Program-made: the position numbers and the translations under genes | DNA from: Bugula neritina | Lineage: Eukaryota; Bryozoa; Gymnolaemata; Cheilostomatida; Bugulidae | DNA length: 64,000 nucleotides | Assembly (NCBI GenBank): GCA_964035545.1 | Contig: CAXIUT010000289.1 | Location: 1 to 64,000, forward strand | Direction: 5' to 3' | The notes under the pieces: generated by a model | What the model was told of the DNA's origin: nothing | Seen by the model: only the letters and a program-made list of their open reading frames with translations | Database searches by the model: none | Shown here: piece by piece, positions 36,794-51,600 of the stretch | How positions within the stretch are numbered: the stretch's first letter is position 1 | How the letters are laid out: each line of letters begins with the position of its first letter

Positions 36794-39700
36794 TTAGAGA
36801 GTCGATTGCTGCAGAGAAACAACTGCGTGATCTTCATATCATGTGAATACTCACCACTCATAGGTAGAGCACATACTTTAATATATTACGATTTGTATCA
36901 TAGAAGCACCTACTAGAGGACATATGTGTGTCACTTTAAATTCTATTTACAAGTTTATCGGTGTGGTTCACATGTATATAAATTTAACATCCAATGTTAG
37001 TGTTAGCCACGTAGTGTTACTTGAGAACTATATTAAATATCGCAATCAGTATTTGATGTGAGCTATCTTCATAACTCAATGTCAGAGAATATGCAGAAGG
37101 GAAGTCAGATTCTTACCAAATCGTCTGAGTGATTCACGTGCTCATCACTTTGATAGGCTGAGTTTGACATGGGGTTAGGGTACCTGTATGTCTCGGATAT
37201 CTCGTAGTCGTGGATAGAGTTGGCACCCGCCAAGTAAGACTTTTTCAGTCTGTCTGTCTTCTCTATTCGTCTTTGTTTAAATCTAGATAAAAAGAGAATA
37301 TTCGCTATAAAATACTGTTAGAATACTGTTATAAATTAACCGTTGAGCATGCAGACAACCATATACTTATAAGTTGTCGATTGCTTCATTATATGCGTAC
37401 GCACATGCACGCACGCACGCACACACACACACACACACATACTGAGTTGCACTTATAATTCACATACTTGTTGTAGGAATAGTTTATATAAAATAAAGTA
37501 AAACAAGAGTTGTCATACCTCACGCATAGCACAGTTGAGACCATTATAAGCAGAACTATGAACGCCGCCGTAGGAGCAACAATTACAATTATGAGGAGCT
37601 CTCCTTCCCATACAACACCTGAAACACACAAATCAACTATATCAGATTAATTCAATTTTCAGTTTTAGAACAATATTATTAATGGAAATATAAAATGATT
37701 ATATTATTAATTTAACTCAAGGTACCAATTAAAGCCTGTTTAAAATATTGCTTAGTCATGTTAACAATAGTTGAACAATTGTTATTCGTATAGCTGTTTA
37801 ATAAAATTCAGTGTAGTTGAATTTCATTAGTTTTGTTTTGTTTTTAAACATGTAATATATTATGTGCTGTATGTAAATCAAGGATAATTTTGGTTTTAAT
37901 CAACTGTTATGGTAGACTTGAAAACTTATTTTAGACAGTATGTGATATGTATAAGTTTTTCAAATAGCATGCAGCTTGTTTTATTAGATAGTGTTATGTA
38001 AATTGGTAAAGTTTAGTGGAAACTTCTCTTAGTGTTTAAACGAGCCCTGTACGTAGTAGTCTGCTGCTAACAGTAATGAGTTGCTATGGAGACCATGGCC
38101 ATTGCTATGGTTTTCGAATCTAATTGCTTTGTAATTTTGTACTGCATTTTAATGCTGATTTAAAGCACTGAATATTTATTGTATCAAGTAATCTGTGTGT
38201 CAAGGTCATGCTAGGTGTGAATCACATCCGGATATAAACCTACTAAGAACCTAGTTTAGTTTCAACACAACACACCACTAATTACTTGGTCTAAATCCAC
38301 GTCATATTATCAAGTTGTTTAGTAAAAACCTCTTCACTAGCAATATGAGAGGAATTTGACTGCTTCATCTTACGTTATTAAAAATTTCATGGAGGCAACA
38401 GTCTTAGAAGCGATTGAATAGTGTGAAAATTGGAAAATTAGTTTCTAATAAGGAATCAAATATTGAAAGCTTCAATTCTGTCTGGATACTTTAAGCAAAT
38501 CTAATCATACATTAAATTCCTACAACCATATATCACTAGAGCACAGTTGTACACACTTATACACACTGGTATCACTATAATGGTATTCTCTTCTCACACA
38601 GATAGCATTTGCTTAGTAATGACCCGGTAGCAAGTTTCTAATACAATTTCACTGATGAGGTCAAATGTGGCCAGTTTTTATTTGAAATGTAGTAGTTGTC
38701 ATGATCTCATAAATTTTAGTTTCCTATTTTTAGAAGCTTGAAAATTATGGCTAACTGGGAACAGGAATCATATAGAATGTGTTGTGAGATTAAAAATAAC
38801 TTGCTTATCTTTTTGTGATGTTGAGTCAACATCTTTTCTTTAAATTTATGAATTACTAGCAAACCAGGGTAAAATATAGTAATATCTTAAAACTGATGCA
38901 GAAAGATGTAAACAGCAATTAATTGAATGAATTTATGCCAATGCAATTAGTTTAAGTGAGCGAGTTTACGCACCAGTCTTAGTTCTATCAGTTGCTCCGA
39001 CATCAACAGATTGGTTGGCAGATTTAGTGGATGCTACCTCTCCACCAGAGGGAGCTGTCACTCCAGAAGACAGAGGTTTAGTTGGAGTTGGTGACTTTGT
39101 GGAAGTAGATGCAGGCATACTTAGATTTCTATTTGTTGTAGACGGTTGGGCTGCGGTAGTAGCAATACTAGATGATGTTGTATTTACTGAAGGGGTAGAT
39201 ACTTCTGACGCAGTAATAACAGTGTCACTAGTTGTAGTAGTTGTTGCAGTAGTTGTCGTTGTTGTAGTAGTCGTTGTGGCAGTTGTTGTAGTAGTTGGAA
39301 GAGGTGTGGTGGTGGGGGGCTGGGAGCTACCTGTAAATATATAATACACTCGTTCAGATTGGTTTAGACATATAACAGCTCAACAACGATATCTATAACT
39401 ACTCTTCAACTCACTGTCATACTCCGCAGTGATCTCTAAAGCTGGTAAATATGATCGAGGTATACTAAGGCCTGTTGTAGATGTCACTCGCTCTTCCTCA
39501 GTTGCAGCTGCAGCACTATTTGGCTTGGCTTTAGAAGAATACCCACCGTAAGTGATCCAGTAATCTGTGATAGCCTGTGGAACACCACATAAACCATAGT
39601 CGATTATAATCAATCAATCAATCAGACAGTAAAATCAATTATAGTTTAGCAGGCTTCAAATGAAGAAATGCTCTAAGTTATTTTTTTCAAGTTTCTCAAG

Positions 39701-42700
39701 TGGATGAAGACGTGTTAATTATTTGCAATATGCCAAATCTTTCACATGAAATGGTCAACTCTGTTCATTAAAGTCATACATTGCTTCTCTTGTGGTGAAA
39801 GAGTTATAATTACATTTTAAGTGCTTAGACTAAGCAAATGTCTAAAACTTTCTTTATTATTATCCAAGTGGTGATAATTGCTCTCGTAATAGTTTTAGTT
39901 GATAATTATTGTATGCATTGTTATGTAGCAGTTTATTTATTATACAATAGCGTGTGCTACATGTTGTTGGAGTTGTGTATCCACCTCTTTAAGTCTCATC
40001 AGAGCAAGGAAAACTTATTTAACACACATATCTTTTGTAACCACAGTTTGCTTACATCAGCACTCACAATAGTCACTTAGAGCCTATAATTCAGACTTTT
40101 TAGCCCTGCTAAACACACTGCAGGTTAAACTGCTACTAGTGCATGAATGAGGCTGATGCTTGTTGTTTATCAATAGATTGGTTGTATAGTATAGTTAATA
40201 AAACTTACTGACAATGCAACTGTAAAATGGATATTGGTCAAACTACAAACAGTATATGTATAACTTCAAGAAGTTCTTTACTAACAACTGTGACCAGTGT
40301 TTTCTAAATATATATTAATATAAAAATCATATCATTGTGGACCCTATTAACAAAAAAATGTTATTAACATGTTTTATATTCAGTTGAATGAAAATTTAGC
40401 AATTCTTTTGATGAAGTTATTTTTAGAGTGCCCCATAATAAAATGCTTCTCAATTAATTAACTAAAATTTTCCCAAGTAGAAGAAGTAATATTCACCATC
40501 ATATGGTATGACTAAATTTATGTACAGTAGGAAAACATTTTAATAGTTTAAGCCCTATAGTTGTCTTGAATAATTTTAGTTTGCAATTCCATTTAAAATA
40601 CTACAGGGAAAAAGAAGAACATAATTTGTTTTGCAGGAGCTATGATCATTCAGAACACCTGATTTCCCAATAGCAGAATGGTAACCATCAAGCATTGCAA
40701 TTGTTTTGACTAGTTGTAGCAGTATTACTGAATGTTATTTAATAAATATCGATGTTTTCTGTCGCTTGTTCTTCTCTCATATCTTTATTTCCTCATTATA
40801 CTTTGTTTTGAAATAATGTATAGAATACTTTAGATTCCCAAATGATAGGATGCAACATCTACCTGTCCAGGGTTCTTCAGTGTTCCAACAGGGTAAGTTA
40901 TTGGAATCCATAAACCAATAAGGTTGTCAACATCAACCTCCACTCTGGTGGGTAACGTATATGTGTTTATACTGTCAGCACTGCTGGGGACTACAGTCAC
41001 TGCTGACTCTATCAGAAGGCTGCCATTTGAATATTTCTTCCATATTTGAAGATCAAAGGGCTCTATAGAAGTTGGCAAGTATTTGACTTGTGTCAGGTTC
41101 TACAAGTATAATATAGTATAGTTAGTACAGTTACAACACAGCTACTACTGGCTGGTAACCATGGTTACATACTTATAGATTTAGTTAAATTGATACTTGC
41201 CATCTTATGACACCATAATCATAGTGATCACTGACAAAACAGCAAACATGGTGTGTTACTAATTTTATTTAGTTTGGGATTTTAATTGTGGGTGAAGATT
41301 TTAGGTTTCAACACAGGTAACAGTTCTTAGGTAGAAAACAATCTAATATAATATTATTACATTATGTAGAATTCTGATATAATAATTATATTAAACAAGG
41401 GTTGAGCTGATGTGTGGTTTTATTAACTTTGATCTTAACTAATGTAGAAGTAATCTTTCTAATTTCATCAAATATATCTGACATTTTAATGTTGACATAA
41501 ATGCTATTATAGCTATTAAAATTGTCAACTGTATGAACTATTGTTTATTGGAAATGACAAAAATTGTAATGATTGTCGATATATTTAAAATTTAAAGGAT
41601 CTTTTATCAAAGCTATAACATTTACAAAACACTATAAACTTTAAAATAGATCAACTGGCACGCCACCAACCTGTCGCTCACTGGTTGACACCAACAAGTA
41701 ATTAATGTATATTAATAACAAAACTAAAAAATTATAGAATCTCTTGGCTCTTGGATAAAGGTTTCCAATATAAAAGCATATAATATTAAGCTGTATTAGC
41801 AGGTTGACCTACATATATGATTCTTTAATAACAATAAATGATTAGGCAAGACTCTGTACAGGACCAAGTACAATTACAAGTCTCTATATAGCAAACAAAC
41901 TTGAAATGTTTCAAGTATATATACTTTCCTATAAGCAGCTACTATAATACAAAACATTGTCTCTAGATTCCAGTGAAAAGTGAATGATAATCAGGTGGTG
42001 ACGCTAACCTTCTATTTATACTTAACTTAATCATTAGAATACAATATAATATAGTTATCCACCATAACAGGCTTTGCATGAGAAGTCACCTGTGTGGCTA
42101 TAGACCCAGATTACCAAGGATTATATAGAGAAGTAAGACTTATATCTCATATTATTTGATATACACACGCCTAACATAATATCCTTAGCAACTCACCCCT
42201 CTGACTGTTGATCTCAGACTACCAAACACATGGGAGTAATAGAGAAAAGATCCAGGGGCTATGTTGTGTGGCTGAGCCTGCACGTCATCCATGCTCTGTA
42301 GAGTTGGGTACTTGTCGAAAGTGAAGTCAGGGTGGGAGATGACTACAGTCTCCAGTTGACTCACAGCAACTGAAATATCAAACTATCAGCTTATCAACAC
42401 ATTATGAATGTTACTCAAAACTGAATATTTAGTAGTTATATATTTCATCATTTGACAGTGTTTCAGTAAACCCCCACCCCTCTGCGTGCATGAAGCTGTG
42501 CTTTTACTTATAATTATGGCTATAGACGCTTTCTTAGACTCCAATTAATTATAATACAATTGGAAATTTTATCATAATTCTACTCCATAAAAGAAGAAAT
42601 GTATGTGCTAATAAGTAAATTACCATAGTCTATTACATCGTATATTGGCCTACTAAGTGTATTTCATCTCAGAAGTTGAAGCTTACATAGCACCCTATTA

Positions 42701-43811
42701 GCTAACAGTAAAAAACAATGAGAATGCAAGTGTTCCTTTTTCTATCTTTAGTTGACTTACACAACTAGTTTAAGTACCAATATCAGAGTCAGATTACTTA
42801 TAATTTTATCTAATAAAATTTCACAGAATGTAATATATCTAATATGATATAGGGCTACATGCAATGATAGTATAATGTCATGATATAATATAGTATGGCA
42901 TTGTAGTAAAATATATAAAAACTTGAATGCTGTAAACAAGTATTGCATGCATACTACAAGATATCCACATTATTAATCTTCGATTCTACCATAAAAACTA
43001 CAACATTTTGTTATATAAAATTGCAAACTAGTTTTTTGTTGCATCGATTGTTCATTATGTAGTTGAATAATGATTTGTGGAGCTGTAACAGCTTCTCAAC
43101 ATCTGCTGTTAACTGCTAACTGCTAACTGAGAGTAATGAACCAGTGAGCATTCGCTTGAAGAGGTGATTGTGACGATAATGGGCTGATTTTGGTACTGCC
43201 TGTGAGTCACTGTCTACTGACAGGTGAGAATAGAGACGGGAACAGGTTGTAACAGGTGCTAGCTTTTTCCAACAGAAGTATAACAAACTGGTGACAACAT
43301 TAATATCAATATAACTGATGGTATAATCTTCCAGGTGTATTTGTGAATTGGCATATCATCACCATACTGAAGAAGGAACAGTGATACGTACAGCACAGAT
43401 GACTAGTGCGTGTAGAAATATTACATCAGTCACATTATAGAGTTGTGTTATGATACAACAGACCAGCAGGGGGGAGGGGAGGGGGAGGAGGGGGTACCTA
43501 TGCTATTGGTCAAGAGTGCCAATATTTTTCAGTTATAGTATAGCAGTTCAACAACACAGCAATGGCAATGTTGAGTATGGTACTACAGTTACTAGCTTCA
43601 CACGTTGTGATAATTATGTAGAATAACCTCAACAGTATAGGCATGAGATGTCAAGTAACTAAAATTACAGCGGACAAGGGGGGGGGGGAGGTTATCATAA
43701 GGAAAAATTATTTGAACAAGTTGTTTGAAATGATATGAAAAAGAATCTGTATCAATGATTAAACTTACCAGATATACCTCCTAGAAAGATTGAAAACCAT
43801 ATCCAGCTCAT
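36794..43811 (-). CDS. gene B: type I membrane protein with mucin-like stalk (416 aa)
   Basis: Eight exons: 43769-43811, 42197-42369, 40863-41099, 39415-39574, 38974-39330, 37519-37618, 37117-37282, 36794-36808 (1251 bases; phases 1, 0, 0, 1, 1, 2, 0). The signal peptide MSWIWFSIFLGGIS is cut by a phase-1 intron, as in gene A. The ectodomain is beta-rich and cysteine-free (LQIWKKYSNGSLLIES, INTYTLPTRVEVDVDNLIGL), recalling unnamed extracellular beta-sandwich domains seen in many invertebrate secreted proteins (memory-based). Then comes a Thr/Ser/Pro stalk of about 119 residues including a (T)n run, heavily O-glycosylated if typical, then one transmembrane helix (LLIIVIVAPTAAFIVLLIMV) and a cytoplasmic tail with tyrosines (DYEISETYRYPNP). 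The last exon encodes only QSTL, matching a class I PDZ-binding end. Confidence 0.8.
37407..37438. repeat. (CA)n microsatellite
   Basis: CGCACGCACACACACA tract in intron 6 of gene B. Confidence 0.9.
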
Positions 43812-45323
43812 GTTGACTTCTGTGAGAGAGAAAAGCTGTGAGATGTGAGATCTACAGTAAGTAACAGCCAAATGGTAAATCAGATGATACACCTCCGAGC
43901 AACTGTTACTGTTAGACTGATACTGTAATCTGATTTGGTAAATTACACAGTAACTTCACTTGTCACATACGCAGAGAGTGGAATAGCTTTAGGCATTGCA
44001 TACTTACATCAACAGTTTAAGGGGGCTGAGGTGAACGCCCCTTAGTATATGCAGCGCTACAGAAAACGGAAGTTTCTGATTGTTATGGTTGGTAAGGTTC
44101 TAGGGTTAGTGAAGCAGAAAATAGCAACAGAATCTGTGATGAATAAAGTTATAATGTATAATTAGGATGGAGCTTAGATAAACATGTTATTGCAGTTCCA
44201 ACACCTTAGTTTTATCAGCTGTGTGAAATGTGTACAGGAAATGGAATATTACCATTTATACTCAAGTTACTCATTTGTTTAGACTTCCTCCCATTAATTA
44301 AGTGTTGTAACCATGAAACTTAAAATACACCACTGTGTGATTACCAATGCCTAAAACAGTGTGTTTCATTCAGTCATGCATATACTTAGTAAGCAATTGC
44401 TGTTTCACTTGCCACAATACGTATGGTTTTGTTAAGTAGCTAATTCTGCTCAACTTGACTATGTTTCACTTCTTAGACTGAGTTAATTTCTCCCAATATG
44501 TGACACAGATTAAACATTGACTAGCTGGAGATTACCTGAGAGTATAATTGTTGTATATAAATCTCAACTTAGCTGAAGGATAAATATGAGAACACATAAA
44601 ACGTCATTCATCCGTATTAAAAAATTATTTGGGTTGGTCAATATTGGTTTCCACCAAAATTAAGTTTGAAGTTGAAAACTCCTCAACCCCCCCTCTGGCT
44701 CTCAGACAGCTATACCTCTATAAAGTACTGGATAGGTGTTTTATTGATTCCTTGTTAGAACGTGACATATAAAATTGAGACACATTTTCACTAATAACAA
44801 GGCTTTCTGGAACACCTGGTCAGATTCATACCAAGCCCGAGAATAAGGAATAATGAAGTGTGCAGTGAGTTGTGAGCTGAGCAACTCCAGTGTGTTGACC
44901 CTAGACAGCTAGTGTGTATGACAAGATATATACTATACCACACTATTACATCGTTATAATGTTACTTTATATATATAATGTGAATTTTGCTACTAAACTA
45001 TACTATTTCATCAGCATACTATTCCCACTAGCAACTTACTACTATACTATTATATTATGTATTACTATATCTGCATTATAAATGAAGCACCCATGACTAC
45101 CCTGCTGTTTCTAATGCCTATATATTCCTGCTAACCTATAATATATGTTAGGATTATATTACTACATAATACTACTATGATACTTCTGCTTGTGGTACAC
45201 CAGAGAGGAAAAATGACTAGATGAATGCATAATTTGTAACAACTTCAGTTTTCGATTGTTTAGTCAAGTATGATTGAAGAAATAGATTATGCTAGTAATG
45301 AACACAGTTGAAGCCACTAATAT
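43812..45323. other. upstream region of gene B and 3' flank of the zinc-finger gene
   Basis: AT-rich with short G and C runs (43470-43495, 43675-43690). Both neighbours are on the minus strand, so this holds the gene B promoter. No further gene seen. Confidence 0.5.
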
Positions 45324-45324
45324 G

Positions 45325-45330
45325 CATTTT
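45325..45330 (-). terminator. possible polyadenylation signal of the zinc-finger gene
   Basis: Minus-strand AATAAA about 270 bases after the stop codon at 45602. Confidence 0.35.
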
Positions 45331-45601
45331 ATTATATATTCTAAACAACTATGAAAGGTAATGTTTATAAATACTCTACAGTGTACAGTATAATGGCTTA
45401 ATAAAAAGAAAGAAATAAATTTAGAGACATTCTAAATGAGAAATTATATAATCATTTGGTGAAATAATATCACTACTGAGAAAGAGTAACGAATTTCTAT
45501 TTACAAAAGATAGGTAAGAATGTATCACACAAAACCATCAACTTATAACAATTCTGGCAGAGTGCCAAAAGATAATAGCTTAAGGTCCAAAGCTACAGAG
45601 T

Positions 45602-48600
45602 CTACGTGGTTGAGACGACTTGTTCCACGGCCCCTTCCTCACAGTCCTCCAGGATACTGACAGTCTGCACGTCTGCGGAGAATGAAGAGACAACTGTGTC
45701 CACTACTTCCTCTTCTACAACACTTCCTGTCTCCACTTCAGTCTCGTCGGGTAGTTTGTCCGGCAGAGACGTGGCCACAATCTTGTTAGGCAGCAGGCTA
45801 ATCTGTGAGTCAGACAGATTATACTGGTTGGACTAAGAACATTTTCCAAGTTTAAAACTAAGCAAAAGAAGACAGCTATTAGTAAACTAAACAAACACAT
45901 CCCGAACATGTTAGGAACTGGGAGTAGCCTCACCTTGCCGGCAGTTGATGAGACACTCGTGGCCTTGACAATGGTGGGAGGATGCTTGTAGCCTGAGGCC
46001 TCTGATGAAGAAATCACCCGGCCTCCACCCTTTTCTATTGCAGCTGACAGAATTCCTGTAACACAGTCTACAATATAGTCTGCAACTACATGAGTTGGAG
46101 AGAAACACCTGTTACTGCACACAAACTAGGTCAACTGTCACTTCCTCTTCATACAACCAACACCAACTTGCCAAAGCTTTGCCAAAATATTTAAAGCATT
46201 TGCAGCTTACAAAGTGTGCGTTGCTATGGAGACCTTTGGATTGTTTGAAGACATCAGTTGTACTACCAAGGGCTGGAGATATGGGTGGAGATATCTGCCT
46301 TGGTGGGAGATGGCCACAAAAGAATTTATTGTACTTTTAACAATAGCGCATTATGCACCAAAGCAGCTACACAATGTGAATTAGCATTGGAAATGATCCT
46401 CTCATTTCTTTCATCTTCCAAGTAGGCTATGACAACTAACTGGAATCTACTACAGCTGGAAATACTGAACTCAGATAATCTCTTCCTTTAGACTCAGTAA
46501 TCCCATAATCTGACACAGAGCCAAGAGTTCGAAGGCTGCAGAGTTGGCCATCAGCTGCACGACTACCTGGTGAGTATACAGGTAGCCACTACCTGTTGAG
46601 TATCCAGGCAGCTACTGGTTGGCACAGCCGCATGCAGGTAACACAGCAGACATAAATCTGGCCCTGGTGATATGAAAGTGATGACTAGTGACCATGGACC
46701 AGAGCACAACAGAGGCCCTTTCAGACCCTGTTCAGCCAGTGAGAATAAACCACCTGATGCGACGTGACGACAGCAACAGAGGAGATAGTCAGCTGACACT
46801 GAGTCAACCACTCAACTCCAGTATGTGCAGGTACTGGCTTCATCCACTCTACTACCACTACTACCACCACTACTACCACTACTACTACCACTACTACTAC
46901 CACTACTACTACCACTACTACTACTACCACTACTACCACCACTACTACCACTACTACTACTACCACTACTACTACTACTACTGCTACTACTCTTATTACT
47001 GCTACTACTATTATTACTGCTACTACTACTACTAGTACTGCTACTACTACTAGTACTGTTACTACTACTACTACTAGTACTGCTACTACTACTTCTTCTG
47101 CTACTACTATACTACTAATACTACTGCTACTACTACTACTACTACTGCTACTATTACTACTAATACTACTGCTACTACTATTACTACTACTGCTACTATT
47201 ACTACTACTTATACTACCACTACTACCACTACTACTACCACTACTACTACCACTACTACTACTACCACTACTACCACCACTACTACCACTACTACTACTA
47301 CCACTACTACTACTACTACTGCTACTACTCTTATTACTGCTACTACTATTATTACTGCTACTACTACTACTAGTACTGCTACTACTACTAGTACTGTTAC
47401 TACTACTACTACTAGTACTGCTACTACTACTTCTTCTGCTACTACTATACTACTAATACTACTGCTACTACTACTACTACTACTGCTACTATTACTACTA
47501 ATACTACTGCTACTACTATTACTACTACTGCTACTATTACTACTACTTATACTACCACTACTACAACTGCTATTACTAGTATAGAGAGAGACGTCTCACA
47601 GCTGGAGGTATGCTACTAACTGAAGTCACCAGAAAGCGTGACTGACAGTGCACCTGAAGAATGCATATATTAACAAACAGATTACCAACTATCAGAGGTT
47701 CATACTGCGTAAGGAGACTAATAGCCCAGCTATCCATGAGCTGCAGGAGAATCAGTAGAACAGATCTACCTGCTACAGTTTATAGACAGCGTGACATCTC
47801 TTGACGCTGCCGAGAGTCAGCAGACACTCACCGGGTTCCACGGACTGGACGAGCACCATCTCTTCGCCGATGGGTATCTCTATGGTCTCCGAGATGTTCA
47901 CCACCTGCCCGTCCTCCATGCTGGTTGGTATGCTGCCGGCATCTTCCTCTGCCAGGTCAGACTTGGCCTGGTTCATGTGCTCGCTGAGGATGTGCACAGC
48001 GAGGGCGTGCTGCGACACAAACACCTAGATGAGGAGAGAAGATACAGAGTAAGTGTGGTGAGATTACATATAGAGAGAGAAGATACAGAGTAAGTGTGGT
48101 GAGGTTACATATAGAGAGAGAAGATACAGAGTAAGTGTGGTGAGGTTACATATAGAGAGAAGATACAGAGTAAGTATGGTGAGGTTACATATAGAGAGAA
48201 GATACAGAGTAAGTATGGTGAGGTTACATATATAGAGAGAGAAGATACAGAGTAAGTGTGGTGAGGTTACATATAGAGAGAGAGAAGATACAGAGTAAGT
48301 GTGGTGAGGTTACATATAGAGAGAGAAGATACATAGTAAGTGTGGTGAGGTTACATATAGAGAGAGAAGATACATAGTAAGTGTAGACCAGTAAGTTTAG
48401 TAGAAACAGCTGGCATATGGACGATGTTCAGATAGTTAGAGGATGTAGAGTGGTCACAGAGGGTGGTATTACTAAGACATAAAATATGACGAGGTGACAG
48501 GTATGAAGATGAAGGAGATTTCTATTTCAATAAATCACAAGAAACTAGGTTAGAGTGTAGCCAACCTCATGGCAATGTTCACAGATGTGAGCGTTGATCA

Positions 48601-51600
48601 GTACTGTCTGTCTCTTTGCTGTCGGAGGTAGAGCTCCAGATTCCTCGGCAGCTGGAGGCTGACTGTCCAGTTCCTACAGGAGAACCAAAAGCTAGGCTAC
48701 AGATTTACAGGAAACTAGGCTATAGATTTACAGGAAACTAGGCTATAGATTTACAGGAGAACAGGAACCTGGTCTACAGAAAGAAACAAGTGCCAGGGAA
48801 AAGAGAGCCAACTTGGAGATGTGTGTGGAATAATACAGATACTTCAGAGTCTTGGCCTATCGTATTATACAGATGACTATTGAGGAGTTGCCTGACCAGA
48901 GCTTGAGTTCTACTTTAATAAACTGACTATGTTTAAAGGGTTCATGAGCTAGACTAACAAGGAATATTCATGCATAGAGTAAGTTAGGCCATCTCATGGT
49001 ATTTATAAACACAGTCTAATGGAATACCATTCATCATAGAGGAGTTTACAGCATATTAATATCAATAGTATAGATTACAGGTAATTGGTTGGACTAAGTG
49101 ATTGATGACTTCCAGGGAAGAGCAGAGCCAAACTAATGTCCATTAGGATTAGATTAGTGCATGAGAAAGCCTAAGTTCTGGAAGTAGTTGGCCATATATA
49201 AACTGGGGTGGGGCAGGCACACGTTCTCACTGACTAAGAAGTCAACAGAACATGATGGAGAAAAATCTGTCTTCACAGCTGCGCAATCTGATGAAGATAA
49301 GACAAGATCATAAATTGGACAGTGGTTCTGTGACACCTCCCCTAACATATCAGCTTCTTAACACTAATTCCAAACCTATACTCATATCTGTGAGAAAAAT
49401 TATTTGATAATTTCTTTAAGTATCAAACATCTATGGAACTTCCCTTCCTTATGGTGACGCATAGCAGTACATTTATAACTAGACACCAACTTAACAGCTC
49501 AACTACCACTCTACATGGCTGAGAAACAGACACACAGACAGACAGACACACAGACAGATGGTGAAGCTGCTTACATCTTCGACTTGCTGCTGGGCTATGA
49601 TCACCTGATCAGATTTAGGCATCTTACTGAGAAGTTCGACGCCGTGAGACTTCTGCATGTGTTTCTTCAGCAAGTAGTTTGTGTTGAATCCGCGGTCACA
49701 CATGGTGCAGTTGAAAGTTGTCACCCCTGAAAATATTCATAACGGAGTTGTCTTACAATGATTACATGAGTCTTTTATTAGACGGGAAACATACTAGACT
49801 AGATCAGACCAGCACCTACCTGCGTGTTTAGACTTGAGGTGTATCTCCAGAGCCTGTTTCTGCGTGTACTCCTTACCACACCTGCCACACCTGTAAGGCT
49901 TCACATCAGCGTGACGGTACATATGCTGTCGCAGACTGTCTCGTCGCTTCACCGCGTAACCACAAATCTGGCAGACGTACGGCTTGTCTTTACTGTGAGA
50001 GATCATGTGATTCTACAATTCACATTCTCACCAGGTTAGAATCTGGACAGGAGCTACTGCCTAGATAAGCACTTCAAGCTAGAAGGTATGCAGTGGAATC
50101 TTACGTTGAGTTGGGCCTGAGTCTTGAAGCCTTTCTTGCACTGCTCACACATGAAGTCCTTGACATCGGAGTGGACGCTCTTGATGTGCGCATCCAGAGT
50201 GGCCTTGAAGAGCAGCACCTTGCCGCAGTGCTCACACGTGTGACCTTTCTGGTTGGGGTCATGCAGCCTCTTATGGGCTCTGAAAACAGGGAACAGAAGC
50301 TAGAGAGGATAATCTAGTATATCAATAGTATGATATATTATAATACCGTGATATACTATAATAATACCGTGATATACTATAATAATACTGTGATATATTA
50401 TAATACTGTGATATACTATAATAATACTGTGATATATTATAATACTGTGATATACTATAATAATACTGTGATATACTACAATAATACTGTGATATACTAT
50501 AATAATACTGTGATATACTATAATAATACTGTGATATACTATAATAATACGGCGAGTAACGCACATGAAGGCAGAGTAGCTGCCGAGGGGCTTAGCGCAA
50601 ATCTCGCAGCCGAACTGGAAATGGTGGCCCTTCATGTGGGACCGGAGGCTCTCCTTGGTGCTGTACTGCTTCTCACAGACGTCACACTTGTAGTTCTTCT
50701 CGCCAGTGTGCACGTGGATGTGCTGTGAGAGCATGTATTCGTTCTTGAACACTCTCTCACAGTGGGGGCACGGCACTCCGTCTTCTACAGAACAACAAGA
50801 ACTCAGGCTATACGATGGAACTCTCGCCATTAGTTTAGAAAAGAGTGAAAAATATAATCATATTTTCAAAGATATGTTGATAATCAGAGTTATAAGTTGA
50901 CAATCAGATTTATAAGTTGATATTGAGAGTTATAAGTTGATATTGAGTTATAAGTTGATATTGAGAGTGATAAGTTGATATTGAGAGTGATAAGTTAATG
51001 AAGTGAATCAGAGAAACTGCAGTTAGTTGCAGGTCAGCAGAAAATATTTTGAATGAAATCAAAGCGGGACACGACCACTGGGAGAAACAGAGCATTGAGC
51101 TCAAGAATGATATCATAAACTAAACAAAGTTGTTGAACGCCTACCTTCCAGTGGAAGGGACTGAATATTTGAGAGAGAGTTTAGAGTAACTGCACAATCT
51201 CTCAGATGTTACCTTTGTCAAAATGGACATTCTTGTTGTGCCGGGAGAGGTCCTGCTTATCGTTGAAGGCGCTATCACACTTGTCACACTTCCACTCTCT
51301 CTTGTTCTCGTGGAACTTGAGGTGAAGGTTGAGTTTGTACTTCTGTATGAACCCCTTGCCGCAGATGGTGCACACAAACGGCCTCTCTTTGGAGTGGAAC
51401 TTCACGTGCTGGTCGAGATTGCCCCTCACTCGGCCTGTGAGTAAAGTCATAATATCCATACATAAGTGAATACATAAATATAAGGCTATAACAAAATATT
51501 TTAGAACGGAAACACATTCCTTTGGGAACACTCATGAAAGTTGAAGAAGACAAATCCCAAAACACAAATTAAATTAAATTATATGTTTATGCAAATAATA

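Noticed and set aside
46688-47118. Poly-Leu, poly-Val and His/Tyr-rich frames
   Set aside because: They are translations of the CTA-type triplet repeat in an intron.
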